Made by a program: the position numbers and the translations under genes | Notes under the pieces: model-generated | What the model was told of the DNA's origin: nothing | What the model saw: only the letters and a program-made list of their open reading frames with translations | Databases searched by the model: none | In this document: positions 18,345 to 27,351 of the stretch, in pieces | Layout: the number at the start of each line of letters is the position of its first letter | How positions within the stretch are numbered: the stretch's first letter is position 1 | Assembly: GCA_900754085.1 (NCBI GenBank) | Contig: CAAEBO010000046.1 | Coordinates: forward strand, 1-64,000 | Direction of reading: 5' to 3' | Length of the DNA: 64,000 bases | Source: Clostridia bacterium | Lineage (GTDB): Bacteria; Bacillota; Clostridia; TANB77; CAG-508

Positions 18345-18580
18345 AGTATATTAATTAAATTGTTTTAAGAGAAGTGATGGTTGGTGCAAATCACAAAACA
18401 TAATTAATAGAAAATTCACTTTTTTGGTTCATTTTTGAAAATAGTAGGAAATGACGGTTGTAACGTTAAAACTTTAATAAGGTTAATAATAATTATGCAA
18501 TAACAATAAACATAATTTATATTAATAAATTTAGGTGGTACCACGAGTAATTCGTCCTATGGCGAATTGCTCGTTTTTTG
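18345..18580 (+). promoter_or_regulatory. T-box riboswitch (tRNA-Phe responsive)
   Basis: The stem I landmarks are present: AGAGAAGTGATGG then TTGGTGCAAATC at 18368-18392, and a likely specifier TTC (Phe) at 18415-18417 in AAAATTCACTTTTTTGG. The T-box core TTAGGTGGTACCACG is at 18531-18545, with TGGT at 18536-18539 pairing to the uncharged tRNA end. It overlaps a terminator: CGAGTAATTCG (18544-18554) with CGAATTGCTCG (18563-18573) and six T residues. The Phe codon agrees with the pheS-pheT genes that follow: low charged tRNA-Phe should turn them on. Confidence 0.92.
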
Positions 18581-18663
18581 CGTACTAAAAAATTATGTCG
18601 AATGCTAAATTTTATGGCATTAATAATGATTAAAATATTTTATTATGGTAAGGAGGAAATAAA

Positions 18664-19683
18664 GTGAAAGAGAAAATTGAACAAATTAAAGCTAGAGCTA
18701 CAGAAGAAATTAAAAATGTAGTAGAGCTAAAGAATTTAAATGATGTAAGAGTAAAATACTTAGGTAAGAAAGGTGAGCTTACATTAATTTTAAGAGAAAT
18801 GGGAAATTTATCTAAAGAAGAAAGACCAGTTATAGGAAGTATTGTTAATGAAACAAGGGATGTGCTAGAAAATTTAATTTCTAGTAAAGAAGCAGAATTA
18901 AAAAATAAAGAATTAGAAGAAAGACTAAAAACAGAAACAATAGATGTAACAGAACCTTCTAAAAAAATTAATTTAGGTTCTATGCACCCAATAACAAGAA
19001 TAAATAAAGAAATAGAAGATATATTTATAGGGCTTGGATACGAAATAGCTGATGGTCCAGAAGTAGAATTTGCTATGTATAATTTTGATAAGTTAAATAC
19101 ACCAGAAGATCATCCAGCAAGAGATAGCCAAGATACATTTTATATAAATGATAATATTGTGCTTCGTTCACAAACATCACCTGTTCAAGCAAGAGTAATG
19201 GAAAGCAAAAAGCCTCCTATAAAAATAATATGCCCAGGTGCTGTTTATCGTTCAGATAGTGTTGATGCAACACACTCACCAGTATTCCATCAAATGGAAG
19301 GATTAGTAATAGATAAAAATATAACTATGGCAGATTTAAAAGGAACACTAGAGGCATTTGCTAAAACTTGTTTAGGAGAAAAAACTAAATTAAGATTTAG
19401 ACCACATCATTTCCCATTTACAGAACCAAGTGCAGAAGTTGATGTTTCATGCTTCGTATGTGGCGGAAAGGGTTGTAGAACTTGTAAAGGAGAAGGTTGG
19501 ATAGAGCTTTTAGGCTGTGGAATGGTTCATCCAAATGTTTTAAGAAATTGTGGAATAGACCCAGAAGAATATTCAGGATTTGCTTTTGGATTCGGTGTAG
19601 AAAGAATTGCTATGGCAAAATTTGGTATAGATGACTTACGTTTATTATATGAAAATGATGTTAGATTTTTAAAACAATTTTAA
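18664..19683 (+). CDS. pheS: Phenylalanine--tRNA ligase alpha subunit
   Basis: A 339-residue class II synthetase subunit carrying the catalytic site of the alpha2-beta2 enzyme that charges tRNA-Phe. Motif 1 is in SMHPITRINKEIEDIF, motif 2 around LRSQTSPVQARVM and ICPGAVYRSDSVDATHSPVFHQMEG, and motif 3 in FAFGFGVERIAMAKFGI. A Cys cluster (CFVCGGKGCRTCKGEGW) near residue 265 is the zinc-like loop common in bacterial PheS. The start is GTG at 18664 after AAGGAGG. Controlled by the T-box upstream and followed by pheT. Confidence 0.97.
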   Translation: MKEKIEQIKARATEEIKNVVELKNLNDVRVKYLGKKGELTLILREMGNLSKEERPVIGSIVNETRDVLENLISSKEAELKNKELEERLKTETIDVTEPSKKINLGSMHPITRINKEIEDIFIGLGYEIADGPEVEFAMYNFDKLNTPEDHPARDSQDTFYINDNIVLRSQTSPVQARVMESKKPPIKIICPGAVYRSDSVDATHSPVFHQMEGLVIDKNITMADLKGTLEAFAKTCLGEKTKLRFRPHHFPFTEPSAEVDVSCFVCGGKGCRTCKGEGWIELLGCGMVHPNVLRNCGIDPEEYSGFAFGFGVERIAMAKFGIDDLRLLYENDVRFLKQF

Positions 19684-19729
19684 GCATAAATGTAATAAAT
19701 AATAATTTAGTTAGAAAGGAAGAAGAAGA

Positions 19730-22150
19730 ATGAAAGCAAGTATAGAATGGTTAGAAGAATATTCTAATATAGATAAAACAGCTCAAGAATTAGGAGATAT
19801 ATTAACTCTTACAGGTTCTAAAGTTGAAGGTGTAGAATCTAAAGGTGGAGATATAAAAAATGTTGTTGTAGGAAAAATATTAGAAGTTACAAAACATCCA
19901 GATGCAGATAAATTAGTAATTACAAAAGTAGATGTTGGAAATGGAGAAATATTACAAATAGTAACAGCAGCTCAAAACATAAAAGTAGGAACAAGTGGAC
20001 AAATCGTACCTGTTGCAAAAGATGGTGCTAAACTTCCAGGTGGTGTAAAAATAAATACAGGAAAACTTCGTGGAATAGAATCACAAGGTATGATGTGTGG
20101 AATGGAAGAATTAGAAATAGATCCTGCAAATTATCCAGATAAAGTTGTAGATGGAATATTTATATTAGATGATGAATATGAAAAAAATATTGGCGAAGAT
20201 ATAGTAAAGGTGTTAGACCTAAAAGAAGATATTATAGAATTTGAAATAACTCCTAATAGACCAGATTGCTTATCTATAGAAGGATTAGGAAGAGAAACAG
20301 CAGTTTCATTAAAACAAGAATTCAAAAATCCAAGAGCAGATTTACAAAATATGAAAGTAGAAGCAAAAGAAGAACTAGAAGGATTAAAAGTAAAAATAGA
20401 AGCTCCAGATTTATGCTATAGATATGTAGCAAGAGTAGTAAAAAATGTAAAAATTGGACCATCACCAAAATGGATGGTAAGAAGACTAAATGCTTGTGGT
20501 GTAAAGAGTATAAATAATATAGTAGATATAACAAATTATGTTATGTTAGAGCTAGGTCAACCAATGCATGCTTTTGATATAAACACTATAGATGGAAAAA
20601 ATATTATAGTAAGAAGAGCAGGTGCAAATGAAAATATTACTACTTTAGATGGAATAGAAAGAACATTAGATGAAAGTATGTTAGTAATTGCAGATAATAA
20701 AAAGGCAATAGGTATTGCAGGAGTAATGGGTGGAGAAAATTCTGAAATAACAAATGATACACAAACATTAGTATTAGAATCTGCAGTATTTTATGGTGGT
20801 AATATAAGAAAAACAGCAAAAAAAGTAGGATTAAGAACAGAAGCTTCTAGTAGATATGAAAAAGGTTTATCACCAGAAAATTCAGAAAGAGTAGTAAATA
20901 GAGCAGTTCAATTAATAGAAGAATTACAAATAGGAACAGCAGTAGATGGTATAATAGACATATATCCAAACAAGCAAAAAGTTAATACTATAAAATTAGA
21001 TGTTAATAGAATTAACAATTTGTTGGGAACAAATGTTACAAGAGAAGAAATGATAAACATATTAACAAAACTAGATGTTAAAGTTGAAGGTGACACATTA
21101 ATTCCACCATATTATAGACAAGACCTAGAAGGAATAGCCGATATAGCAGAAGAAATAATAAGATTTTATGGATATGATAAATTAGAAACAACATTGGTAA
21201 AAGCAGAAACAACTTTAGGTGGAAGAAATAAAAAACAAACAATAGTAAATGACTTAAGAAATTTATTAATAAATAGTGGTTTATCTGAAATATATACATA
21301 TGGTTTTATATGCGAAAAAGATTTAGACAAAATGAATTTGCCAAAAGAAGATATATTAAGAAAGCAATCTATAAAAATTAGTAATCCATTAAGTGAAGAC
21401 TATACAATTATGAGAACTTCTACAGTTCCAAGTATGATGGAAACTTTAGAAACAAATTACAATAAAAAGAATAGAAATGTTAAATTATATGATATATCTA
21501 GAAGTTATAAAGACGAATTAAATGAAGTAGAAGAAAACAAATTACCAAAAGAAGAATTAATTCTTACAATAGGAGAATATGGTGATGATGTAGATTTCTA
21601 CACATTAAAAGGATTAATAGAAAATATTTTAGAAGTAGCTGGTGTCCAAAGATATAATATAGAAAAAGAATTAGAAAATAGAATATACCACCCAGGAAGA
21701 ACAGCAAATTTAAAAATAGGAAATGACATAATAGTAACATTTGGAGAAATACACCCTGTAGTAGCAAATAATTACGAAATAAAAGATAGGGTATATATTG
21801 CAGAAATTAATCTAGAAAAAATTGCTAGATATGCTAAGATTAATAAAAAATATGTAGAGATACCAAAATACCCAGCAGTAGAAAGAGATTTGGCAATCTT
21901 AGTAGATGAAAGTGTTACAGCAGGAGAAATAGAAAACATAATAACAAAAAAAGCTAAGAAAAATTTAGAAGAATTAAAACTATTTGACATATACCGTGAT
22001 GAAAAAATAGGAGTAAACCAAAAGAGCATAGCATATAGCTTAAAATTTAGAGATAAAAATAAAACAATGAGTGATGAAGAAATAAATCCAATAATGGAAC
22101 AAATAATAAAAGAATTAGAAGAAAAACTAAATGCTAAACTAAGAAAATAA
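19730..22150 (+). CDS. pheT: Phenylalanine--tRNA ligase beta subunit
   Basis: An 806-residue subunit. In order: an N-terminal EMAP-like tRNA-binding domain (about 40-150; KHPDADKLVITKVDVG), the B3/B4 editing region (about 210-380; LGQPMHAFDI), the B5 domain (about 410-475), the catalytic-like core, and the C-terminal ferredoxin-like anticodon-binding domain (about 710-805; YPAVERDLAILVDE). It removes mischarged Tyr and helps bind tRNA-Phe. AAAGGAAG precedes the ATG. It forms the pheST operon under T-box control and is followed by a palindromic repeat that may end the transcript. Confidence 0.97.
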   Translation: MKASIEWLEEYSNIDKTAQELGDILTLTGSKVEGVESKGGDIKNVVVGKILEVTKHPDADKLVITKVDVGNGEILQIVTAAQNIKVGTSGQIVPVAKDGAKLPGGVKINTGKLRGIESQGMMCGMEELEIDPANYPDKVVDGIFILDDEYEKNIGEDIVKVLDLKEDIIEFEITPNRPDCLSIEGLGRETAVSLKQEFKNPRADLQNMKVEAKEELEGLKVKIEAPDLCYRYVARVVKNVKIGPSPKWMVRRLNACGVKSINNIVDITNYVMLELGQPMHAFDINTIDGKNIIVRRAGANENITTLDGIERTLDESMLVIADNKKAIGIAGVMGGENSEITNDTQTLVLESAVFYGGNIRKTAKKVGLRTEASSRYEKGLSPENSERVVNRAVQLIEELQIGTAVDGIIDIYPNKQKVNTIKLDVNRINNLLGTNVTREEMINILTKLDVKVEGDTLIPPYYRQDLEGIADIAEEIIRFYGYDKLETTLVKAETTLGGRNKKQTIVNDLRNLLINSGLSEIYTYGFICEKDLDKMNLPKEDILRKQSIKISNPLSEDYTIMRTSTVPSMMETLETNYNKKNRNVKLYDISRSYKDELNEVEENKLPKEELILTIGEYGDDVDFYTLKGLIENILEVAGVQRYNIEKELENRIYHPGRTANLKIGNDIIVTFGEIHPVVANNYEIKDRVYIAEINLEKIARYAKINKKYVEIPKYPAVERDLAILVDESVTAGEIENIITKKAKKNLEELKLFDIYRDEKIGVNQKSIAYSLKFRDKNKTMSDEEINPIMEQIIKELEEKLNAKLRK

Positions 22151-22161
22151 CACACAAACAA

Positions 22162-22205
22162 TTAAGGACCGCTTCCGGGATTTTTGGGACGGTCCTTAAA
22201 ATCCC
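22162..22205. repeat. Palindromic dispersed repeat, copy 2
   Basis: TTAAGGACC (22162-22170) pairs perfectly with GGTCCTTAA (22191-22199). Bases 22186-22205, GGGACGGTCCTTAAAATCCC, are the exact reverse complement of 572-591. It is GC-richer than its surroundings and follows the pheT stop by about 12 bases. Confidence 0.65.
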
Positions 22206-22302
22206 TATTCTAGAAATGGAAAAGGAATAAAATTGTAGTTTACAAAGAAAGTAAAATGTGTTAAACTATATTCGAATTATGTATTACAAGGGAGGAAATA
22301 AA

Positions 22303-22428
22303 ATGTCTAAAAAAGAAAAGAAATACTCAATAAGTAATATTTTTGTAAAAATAACAGCAGGCATTTTAGCAGCGCTAATGATAGTAAGCATAGGGGGAAC
22401 TTTAATATACTATTTAATTGGTATGTAA
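22303..22428 (+). CDS. Small single-pass membrane protein (41 aa) upstream of cdaA
   Basis: A 41-codon frame with a strong GGGAGGAA ribosome site, a Lys-rich start (MSKKEKKYS), and one membrane helix at about residues 15-38. Its stop lies 13 bases before the cdaA start, so the two are almost certainly translated from the same mRNA. It is too short for most gene finders. The basic head plus single helix recalls the small DUF4044-type proteins of Firmicutes, but I cannot confirm that link. It could be a small partner or regulator of CdaA. Confidence 0.6.
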   Translation: MSKKEKKYSISNIFVKITAGILAALMIVSIGGTLIYYLIGM

Positions 22429-22441
22429 TAGGGAGTGAATA

Positions 22442-23341
22442 ATGAAAGATGATATAATTACAGGAATTTCAGAATTTTACCAAACTAACATTTTATCTCG
22501 AATTATGCAAATGTGGGAACATCCCATAGATTTAGTATTATTTTTAATAGATATAGCAATAGTAGTATTTTTAGCATATAAAATATTAAAATTAACAAAA
22601 GATTCTAGAGCATGGCAAGTATTAAAAGGAATTTTATTATTACTAATAGTAACATGGCTTAGTGGTGTACTTAGACTTAATATATTACATGCAATATTAG
22701 ATAAAGTAATTAGTTTTGGAGTTTTAGCTTTAATTATTATCTTCCAGCCAGAAATAAGAAGAGCATTAGAGCAACTAGGAAGTAAAAAGCTAAGGAAATA
22801 TCTGGGATTTACAGATGATATAGAAACAAAGAATAAAGAAGATATATACAAAATAGTAATTGCAGCAGAAGAGATGTCTAAAAGGCAAATTGGAGCATTA
22901 ATAGTAATAGAAAGAGACATAGGTATTAAAGATATTATAGATACAGGAATTGCAATTGATGCAGATGTGTCACCACAGTTATTAACAAATATATTTGTAC
23001 CAAAGACTCCACTACACGATGGAGCTGTTGTTATAAGTCATAATAAAATAAAAGCAGCAGCATGTATGTTACCATTAGCAAGCGACCAAGACATTGCTAA
23101 AGAACTAGGAACAAGACATAGAGCAGGAATTGGTATATCTAAAGAGTCGGATGCAATTGTAGTTATTGTATCAGAAGAAACTGGTAAAGTATCTATTGCA
23201 AAAGATGGCAATTTAGTAGAGAATGTATCAGAAGAAATGTTAAAGAAAATATTAATAAAAAATATAGTTACAGATAGAATACCAGAAAAAGAGATGAAAA
23301 ATAATATATTATTGAAAAAATTAAAAGCAAATAAAAAGTAA
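22442..23341 (+). CDS. cdaA: Diadenylate cyclase CdaA
   Basis: A 299-residue enzyme that joins two ATP into cyclic di-AMP. Three membrane helices lie in about the first 100 residues, then a DisA_N catalytic domain with the two hallmark motifs LHDGAVVIS (about 190-198) and RHRAGIG (about 224-230). The ATG at 22442 follows GGGAGTGA. In most Firmicutes cdaA is followed by cdaR and glmM; here neither follows and the next gene is secG. Cyclic di-AMP controls potassium and osmolyte uptake and cell-wall stability. Confidence 0.95.
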   Translation: MKDDIITGISEFYQTNILSRIMQMWEHPIDLVLFLIDIAIVVFLAYKILKLTKDSRAWQVLKGILLLLIVTWLSGVLRLNILHAILDKVISFGVLALIIIFQPEIRRALEQLGSKKLRKYLGFTDDIETKNKEDIYKIVIAAEEMSKRQIGALIVIERDIGIKDIIDTGIAIDADVSPQLLTNIFVPKTPLHDGAVVISHNKIKAAACMLPLASDQDIAKELGTRHRAGIGISKESDAIVVIVSEETGKVSIAKDGNLVENVSEEMLKKILIKNIVTDRIPEKEMKNNILLKKLKANKK

Positions 23342-23359
23342 CATAAAAAAATAAAATAT

Positions 23360-23388
23360 TTGATTTTATAAAATATATATGTTAAAAT
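23360..23388 (+). promoter_or_regulatory. secG promoter
   Basis: TTGATT (23360-23365), 17-base spacer, TAAAAT (23383-23388), 34 bases before secG. Confidence 0.5.
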
Positions 23389-23421
23389 TAAAAAAGTTTT
23401 AAACTTGGGAGGAATTACAAA

Positions 23422-23676
23422 ATGGAAATATTAAAATATGTATTAATATCAATATACATAATAGTTGCTGCAGCAATTATTATATTAACATTAGTTCAAG
23501 AAAAAGAAGATAATGGAGCTTCTGGAGCAATTACAGATTCAGCAACAAATAATTTTTATGACAAAAATAAAGGAAGAACAAAAGCAGGAAAGCAAAAAAG
23601 ATGGACAATTATATTAGGAATTATTTTTGCAATTTTAACAGTTATTTTAGGAATTGTATTTATGTTAATAAAATAA
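23422..23676 (+). CDS. secG: Preprotein translocase subunit SecG
   Basis: An 84-residue SecG with two membrane helices (about 4-22 and 59-82) and the family motif LVQEKEDNGASGAITD in the loop between them. It is part of the SecYEG channel. TGGGAGG precedes the ATG. As in many Firmicutes secG lies just before rnr, but a terminator separates them here. Confidence 0.93.
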   Translation: MEILKYVLISIYIIVAAAIIILTLVQEKEDNGASGAITDSATNNFYDKNKGRTKAGKQKRWTIILGIIFAILTVILGIVFMLIK

Positions 23677-23687
23677 TGGGATATACT

Positions 23688-23720
23688 AAGAAAAGCAGCT
23701 TAATACTGCTTTTTTCTTTT
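23688..23720 (+). terminator. Terminator after secG
   Basis: AAAAGCAG and CTGCTTTT form a stem at 23691-23712 followed by a T-rich run. Confidence 0.8.
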
Positions 23721-23854
23721 ATTATATAGAAAACTTTAAATTTTAATTATAGAACATTTTAATACGCGTAAAGCAATTTTGCATATGTATATGTATAAAT
23801 ATTTGATTTTGTTAACGTATATGTTCTTATTAAAAAGTAGATAAGGAGATAAAA

Positions 23855-25801
23855 ATGGAGGAAGAAAAAAAATTTATAGAAGGAATTTTTAGAAGACATG
23901 AAAGAGGATTTGGATTCGTAATTGTGGAAGGTGAAGAAGACGATATTTATATAGCAAGAGAAGATTCAAAAGATGCTTTTAGTGGAGATAGAGTATTGGT
24001 AAAGTTAAAAAAGAAATCTAGAGGAGCAAGAAAGGAAGGTATAATACTAAAAGTTATTGAACATCAAAAAGATACATTAGTAGGTACTTTTCAAAAAAAT
24101 AAGAATTTTGGTTTTGTAATTCCAGATGACAAAAAGCTATGTAGAGATATTTTTATTTCTAAAAAGAATTTTGGAAAAGCAAGAAATAATCACAAAGTGT
24201 TAGTACAAATTACCAAATATCCACAAAAAGGTAAGAAAGCAGAAGGCAAAATTTTAGAGGTAATAGGAAATGTAAATGAAGCAGGAATAGATATGTTATC
24301 TTTAATTAAAGATTACGATTTACCATATAGATTTCCAAAAGAAGTTGTAAAAGAAGCACAAAAATATGGTGACAAAATTAATTTAGATGATGTGAAAGAT
24401 AGAAAAGATCTTCGAGGAAAATATAATATTTTTACAATAGATGGAGAAGACGCAAAAGACTTAGATGATGCGGTATGTGTAAGAAAATTAGAAAATGGAA
24501 ATTATAAATTAGATGTACACATAGCAGATGTAAGTAATTATGTTAAAGAAAATAGTTTGCTAGATAAGGAAGCATTGTTAAGAGGAACAAGTATATATAT
24601 GTTAAATAGAGTTATTCCAATGCTTCCAAGAGAACTTTCTAATGGAATTTGTAGTTTAAATGAAGGCGAAGATAGGTATACATTATCTATTTCTATGGAA
24701 ATAGACGGAAAGGGAAAATTAATTTCTAGTGATGTATTTAAAGGAATAATTAATGTTACAAAAAGAATGTCATATAAAGATGTTCAAGCTATATTAGACA
24801 ATTCAGATAGCATAATAGTAGAAAAATATAAAGATTATATACCAAAATTTAAGCTTATGGAAGAATTAGCACATATATTAAAAGATAAAAGAATAACAAA
24901 AGGATATTTAAATTTAGACATTCCAGAAAGTAAAATTATATTAGACCAAGATGGATATGCAATTGATGTAAAAAAATACGAAACTACATTTGCAAATGAG
25001 ATAATAGAACAGTTTATGTTGACAGCAAATGAAGCTATTGCAGAAAAATTTTATTGGCTTAAAGCTCCATTTATATATCGTGTACACGAAGATCCAGATA
25101 TGGAAAAAGTTGCAGAGCTAAATAAATTATTATTTAATTTTGGATATAAAATTCATATAAAAGAAGGTAAAATATATCCAGCAGAATTTGCTAAAATTTT
25201 AAAAGAGGTAGAGGGAAAACCAGAAGAGAAAATCGTTTCTAATATGATTTTAAGAACATTGAAGGTAGCTGTATACGACTCAGAAAACAAAGGACATTTT
25301 GGAATTGCAAGTAAATATTATTGCCATTTCACATCTCCAATTAGAAGATATCCAGATTTATTTATACACAGAATTATATCTAAATATTTAAAAAATAATT
25401 ATACTTTATCAGAAAAGAAAGTAGAATTGTATAGTAAAATAGCAGAGAATGATGCAAAACAATCATCAGATAGAGAAAAAATTACAACACAAGTAGAAAG
25501 AGATAGTATAGATATTAAGAAAGCAGAATATATGAGTAAAAAAATAGGTGAGAAGTATGAAGGTATAATTTCGGGAGTTACACAATTTGGAGTATTTGTA
25601 GAGCTAGAAAATACTGTAGAAGGACTTATTAGGTTCGAAAATTTAGGTGATGAATATTATGAATATGATCCAGACCATAAAATTCTAATAGGAGAAAGGT
25701 CAAAGGAAACTTTTAAAATAGGAGATAAAATAAATATAGAAGTAATAGATGCAAATAAACAAGAAAAAAGAATATCTTTTAAAAGAATAATGGAAATTTA
25801 A
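23855..25801 (+). CDS. rnr: Ribonuclease R
   Basis: A 648-residue 3'-5' exoribonuclease that degrades structured RNA. Two cold-shock domains are at about residues 5-140, the RNB catalytic domain follows with IDGEDAKDLDDAV near 195-205 holding the acidic metal ligands, and an S1 domain is at the C-terminus (about 565-645). The typical Lys-rich tail is absent, and the length is at the short end for the family. ATAAGGAG precedes the ATG. smpB, a frequent downstream neighbour, does not follow; a hairpin terminator ends the unit. Confidence 0.95.
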   Translation: MEEEKKFIEGIFRRHERGFGFVIVEGEEDDIYIAREDSKDAFSGDRVLVKLKKKSRGARKEGIILKVIEHQKDTLVGTFQKNKNFGFVIPDDKKLCRDIFISKKNFGKARNNHKVLVQITKYPQKGKKAEGKILEVIGNVNEAGIDMLSLIKDYDLPYRFPKEVVKEAQKYGDKINLDDVKDRKDLRGKYNIFTIDGEDAKDLDDAVCVRKLENGNYKLDVHIADVSNYVKENSLLDKEALLRGTSIYMLNRVIPMLPRELSNGICSLNEGEDRYTLSISMEIDGKGKLISSDVFKGIINVTKRMSYKDVQAILDNSDSIIVEKYKDYIPKFKLMEELAHILKDKRITKGYLNLDIPESKIILDQDGYAIDVKKYETTFANEIIEQFMLTANEAIAEKFYWLKAPFIYRVHEDPDMEKVAELNKLLFNFGYKIHIKEGKIYPAEFAKILKEVEGKPEEKIVSNMILRTLKVAVYDSENKGHFGIASKYYCHFTSPIRRYPDLFIHRIISKYLKNNYTLSEKKVELYSKIAENDAKQSSDREKITTQVERDSIDIKKAEYMSKKIGEKYEGIISGVTQFGVFVELENTVEGLIRFENLGDEYYEYDPDHKILIGERSKETFKIGDKINIEVIDANKQEKRISFKRIMEI

Positions 25802-25809
25802 AATAAATG

Positions 25810-25876
25810 AAAGCATACTTAAAATTTTATAGTAAAGTTAGGCTATAAAAAATTAAAGTATGCTTATTATTTTTTA
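25810..25876. terminator. Hairpin terminator between rnr and the germination operon
   Basis: AAGCATACTT plus ATTTTATAG pairs with CTATAAAA and AAGTATGCTT, followed by a T-rich tract at 25866-25875. Confidence 0.75.
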
Positions 25877-25937
25877 TAAAAAGTAATAATATAAAAAGGT
25901 TTTTAGGAAAGATTGCTAATCAAAAAATACATAGCGA

Positions 25938-26102
25938 TTACCTAAGTAAACTAACAAATGGTGCAAAGATTAAAACGATAAATGACATTAGTATAATTAG
26001 AATACCAGCAGGTTTATTAGAATTTACATTTATTTCGTACAAAGCATAATTAACGGTTTTACAAAAAATAATGATTGAAATAATTAAAATTAAAAAAAAC
26101 AT
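25938..26102 (-). CDS. Small two-helix membrane protein at the end of the germination operon (54 aa)
   Basis: A 54-codon frame starting 10 bases after the GerC-type stop, with TAGGAG directly before the ATG at 26102. It has two hydrophobic segments, about residues 1-14 and 32-52, joined by a polar loop rich in Asn and Lys. Its size and place, after A, B and C receptor genes, match the small D genes reported with some GerA-type operons of Bacillus species, which encode two-helix membrane proteins. The match is by layout only. It could also be an unrelated sporulation peptide. Confidence 0.6.
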   Translation of the reverse strand: MFFLILIISIIIFCKTVNYALYEINVNSNKPAGILIILMSFIVLIFAPFVSLLR

Positions 26103-26112
26103 ATTTACGCTC

Positions 26113-27351
26113 CTAACTTGCTAGTAAAAAACTTGATTTTATATTTGTTTTTACGTCAACGGCAAAAAAAGTATTTTTATAATTACTAGGCCAGTTGTAA
26201 TTACTCCATTCTTTATCATTTTTAAAATTCTTAATTAAATTTTTTCCAACATTATCTATGTCAGCTTCAAAAACTTTAGCTGTTTTATATTGATAATCTA
26301 GAAAAGCATTTTCCAGATATGAATTTATTAAAACTTCTAAGTTTTTAATTTTTTCTGGTGTAAGACTTTCAGAACTTTTATCTACAGAAAGCAACCTAGC
26401 ATTTAAATATATTGTAGATTTAACATAAGGAGAGCCATTTACTAATTTTGCATTTATTCTTGTGTTTTTATGAAAATATAATGCAATATCTATTGCTGAA
26501 TCTTCTTTATAGGGATTCTCTATAGAGATTACACTAGATTCAAATTGATTTGTTAATATTAAATGCAATAAATTTTCAAAAGCAGTTAGTTCACCAACTA
26601 ATTTAGATTGTTTAAAAACTGCAAGACCTAAATTCTCACTTTTGCGTTCATATTCTACTAAAGGATTTTCACCTGCAACTATATTAAATTCTTGTTCTGG
26701 ATCTATATGAGTAGTAGATGGTGTAGTAGAAAGTTTACTTCCATTACCCAAAATAGCAACAGGATCACCATAATTTGAACTTAGGGCATTAAAAAAATTA
26801 GATATAGTTGCATTTGTTATATGCCCAGTATATTCATTAGAATATGGGGTTAATTCATAATATTTTACTACTAAATTTTCTAATTCTGGTTTAGAATTTG
26901 TAATATATTGTTTAGCAGAGGATTTTGAAATAATAATATTACAATCTGGTCGTATTTCTACTTGATTAGAGAGAGTATATATTTCAGACTCGATTCCTCT
27001 ACTTGCAATTGCTTCTGAAAATATTAAGACTTTACAATGTGATAAATTAATTTCTTTACTAACATAACTATTAAGTAAGCTAATTCCACTATTAATAGAA
27101 GAACACTCTACACTATTTATAATAGTTGGTGCAGCTTCTCCAGAAGAAGAACTGCTATCTGCACTATTAGGAAATGTAAGTTGTACAGTGAGTTCCAAAT
27201 TATTATTTTTCCCTAAATCAATGCCTAATGCAACAACATATGCTAAATCGTCTATGCTTTGAACACTGTAACAACCAGAAAGAGAAAAAATTAAGATAGA
27301 AAGAATACAAAATATGAGAAAATGAAGTAAAAATTTACGGAATTTTTTCAT
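26113..27351 (-). CDS. Spore germination protein, GerC-type lipoprotein subunit
   Basis: A 412-residue Ger(x)C family lipoprotein. It has a basic start, a hydrophobic signal and a lipobox LSGC near residues 24-27, then the family N-terminal domain (VALGIDLGKNNNLELTVQLTFP). It would be anchored to the outer face of the spore inner membrane as the C subunit of a nutrient receptor. The ATG at 27351 follows GAGGTGG; the GTG at 27360 lies in that site. The start overlaps the end of the B gene by 17 bases. Gene order A-B-C is that of gerA rather than gerK of Bacillus subtilis. Confidence 0.9.
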   Translation of the reverse strand: MKKFRKFLLHFLIFCILSILIFSLSGCYSVQSIDDLAYVVALGIDLGKNNNLELTVQLTFPNSADSSSSSGEAAPTIINSVECSSINSGISLLNSYVSKEINLSHCKVLIFSEAIASRGIESEIYTLSNQVEIRPDCNIIISKSSAKQYITNSKPELENLVVKYYELTPYSNEYTGHITNATISNFFNALSSNYGDPVAILGNGSKLSTTPSTTHIDPEQEFNIVAGENPLVEYERKSENLGLAVFKQSKLVGELTAFENLLHLILTNQFESSVISIENPYKEDSAIDIALYFHKNTRINAKLVNGSPYVKSTIYLNARLLSVDKSSESLTPEKIKNLEVLINSYLENAFLDYQYKTAKVFEADIDNVGKNLIKNFKNDKEWSNYNWPSNYKNTFFAVDVKTNIKSSFLLAS

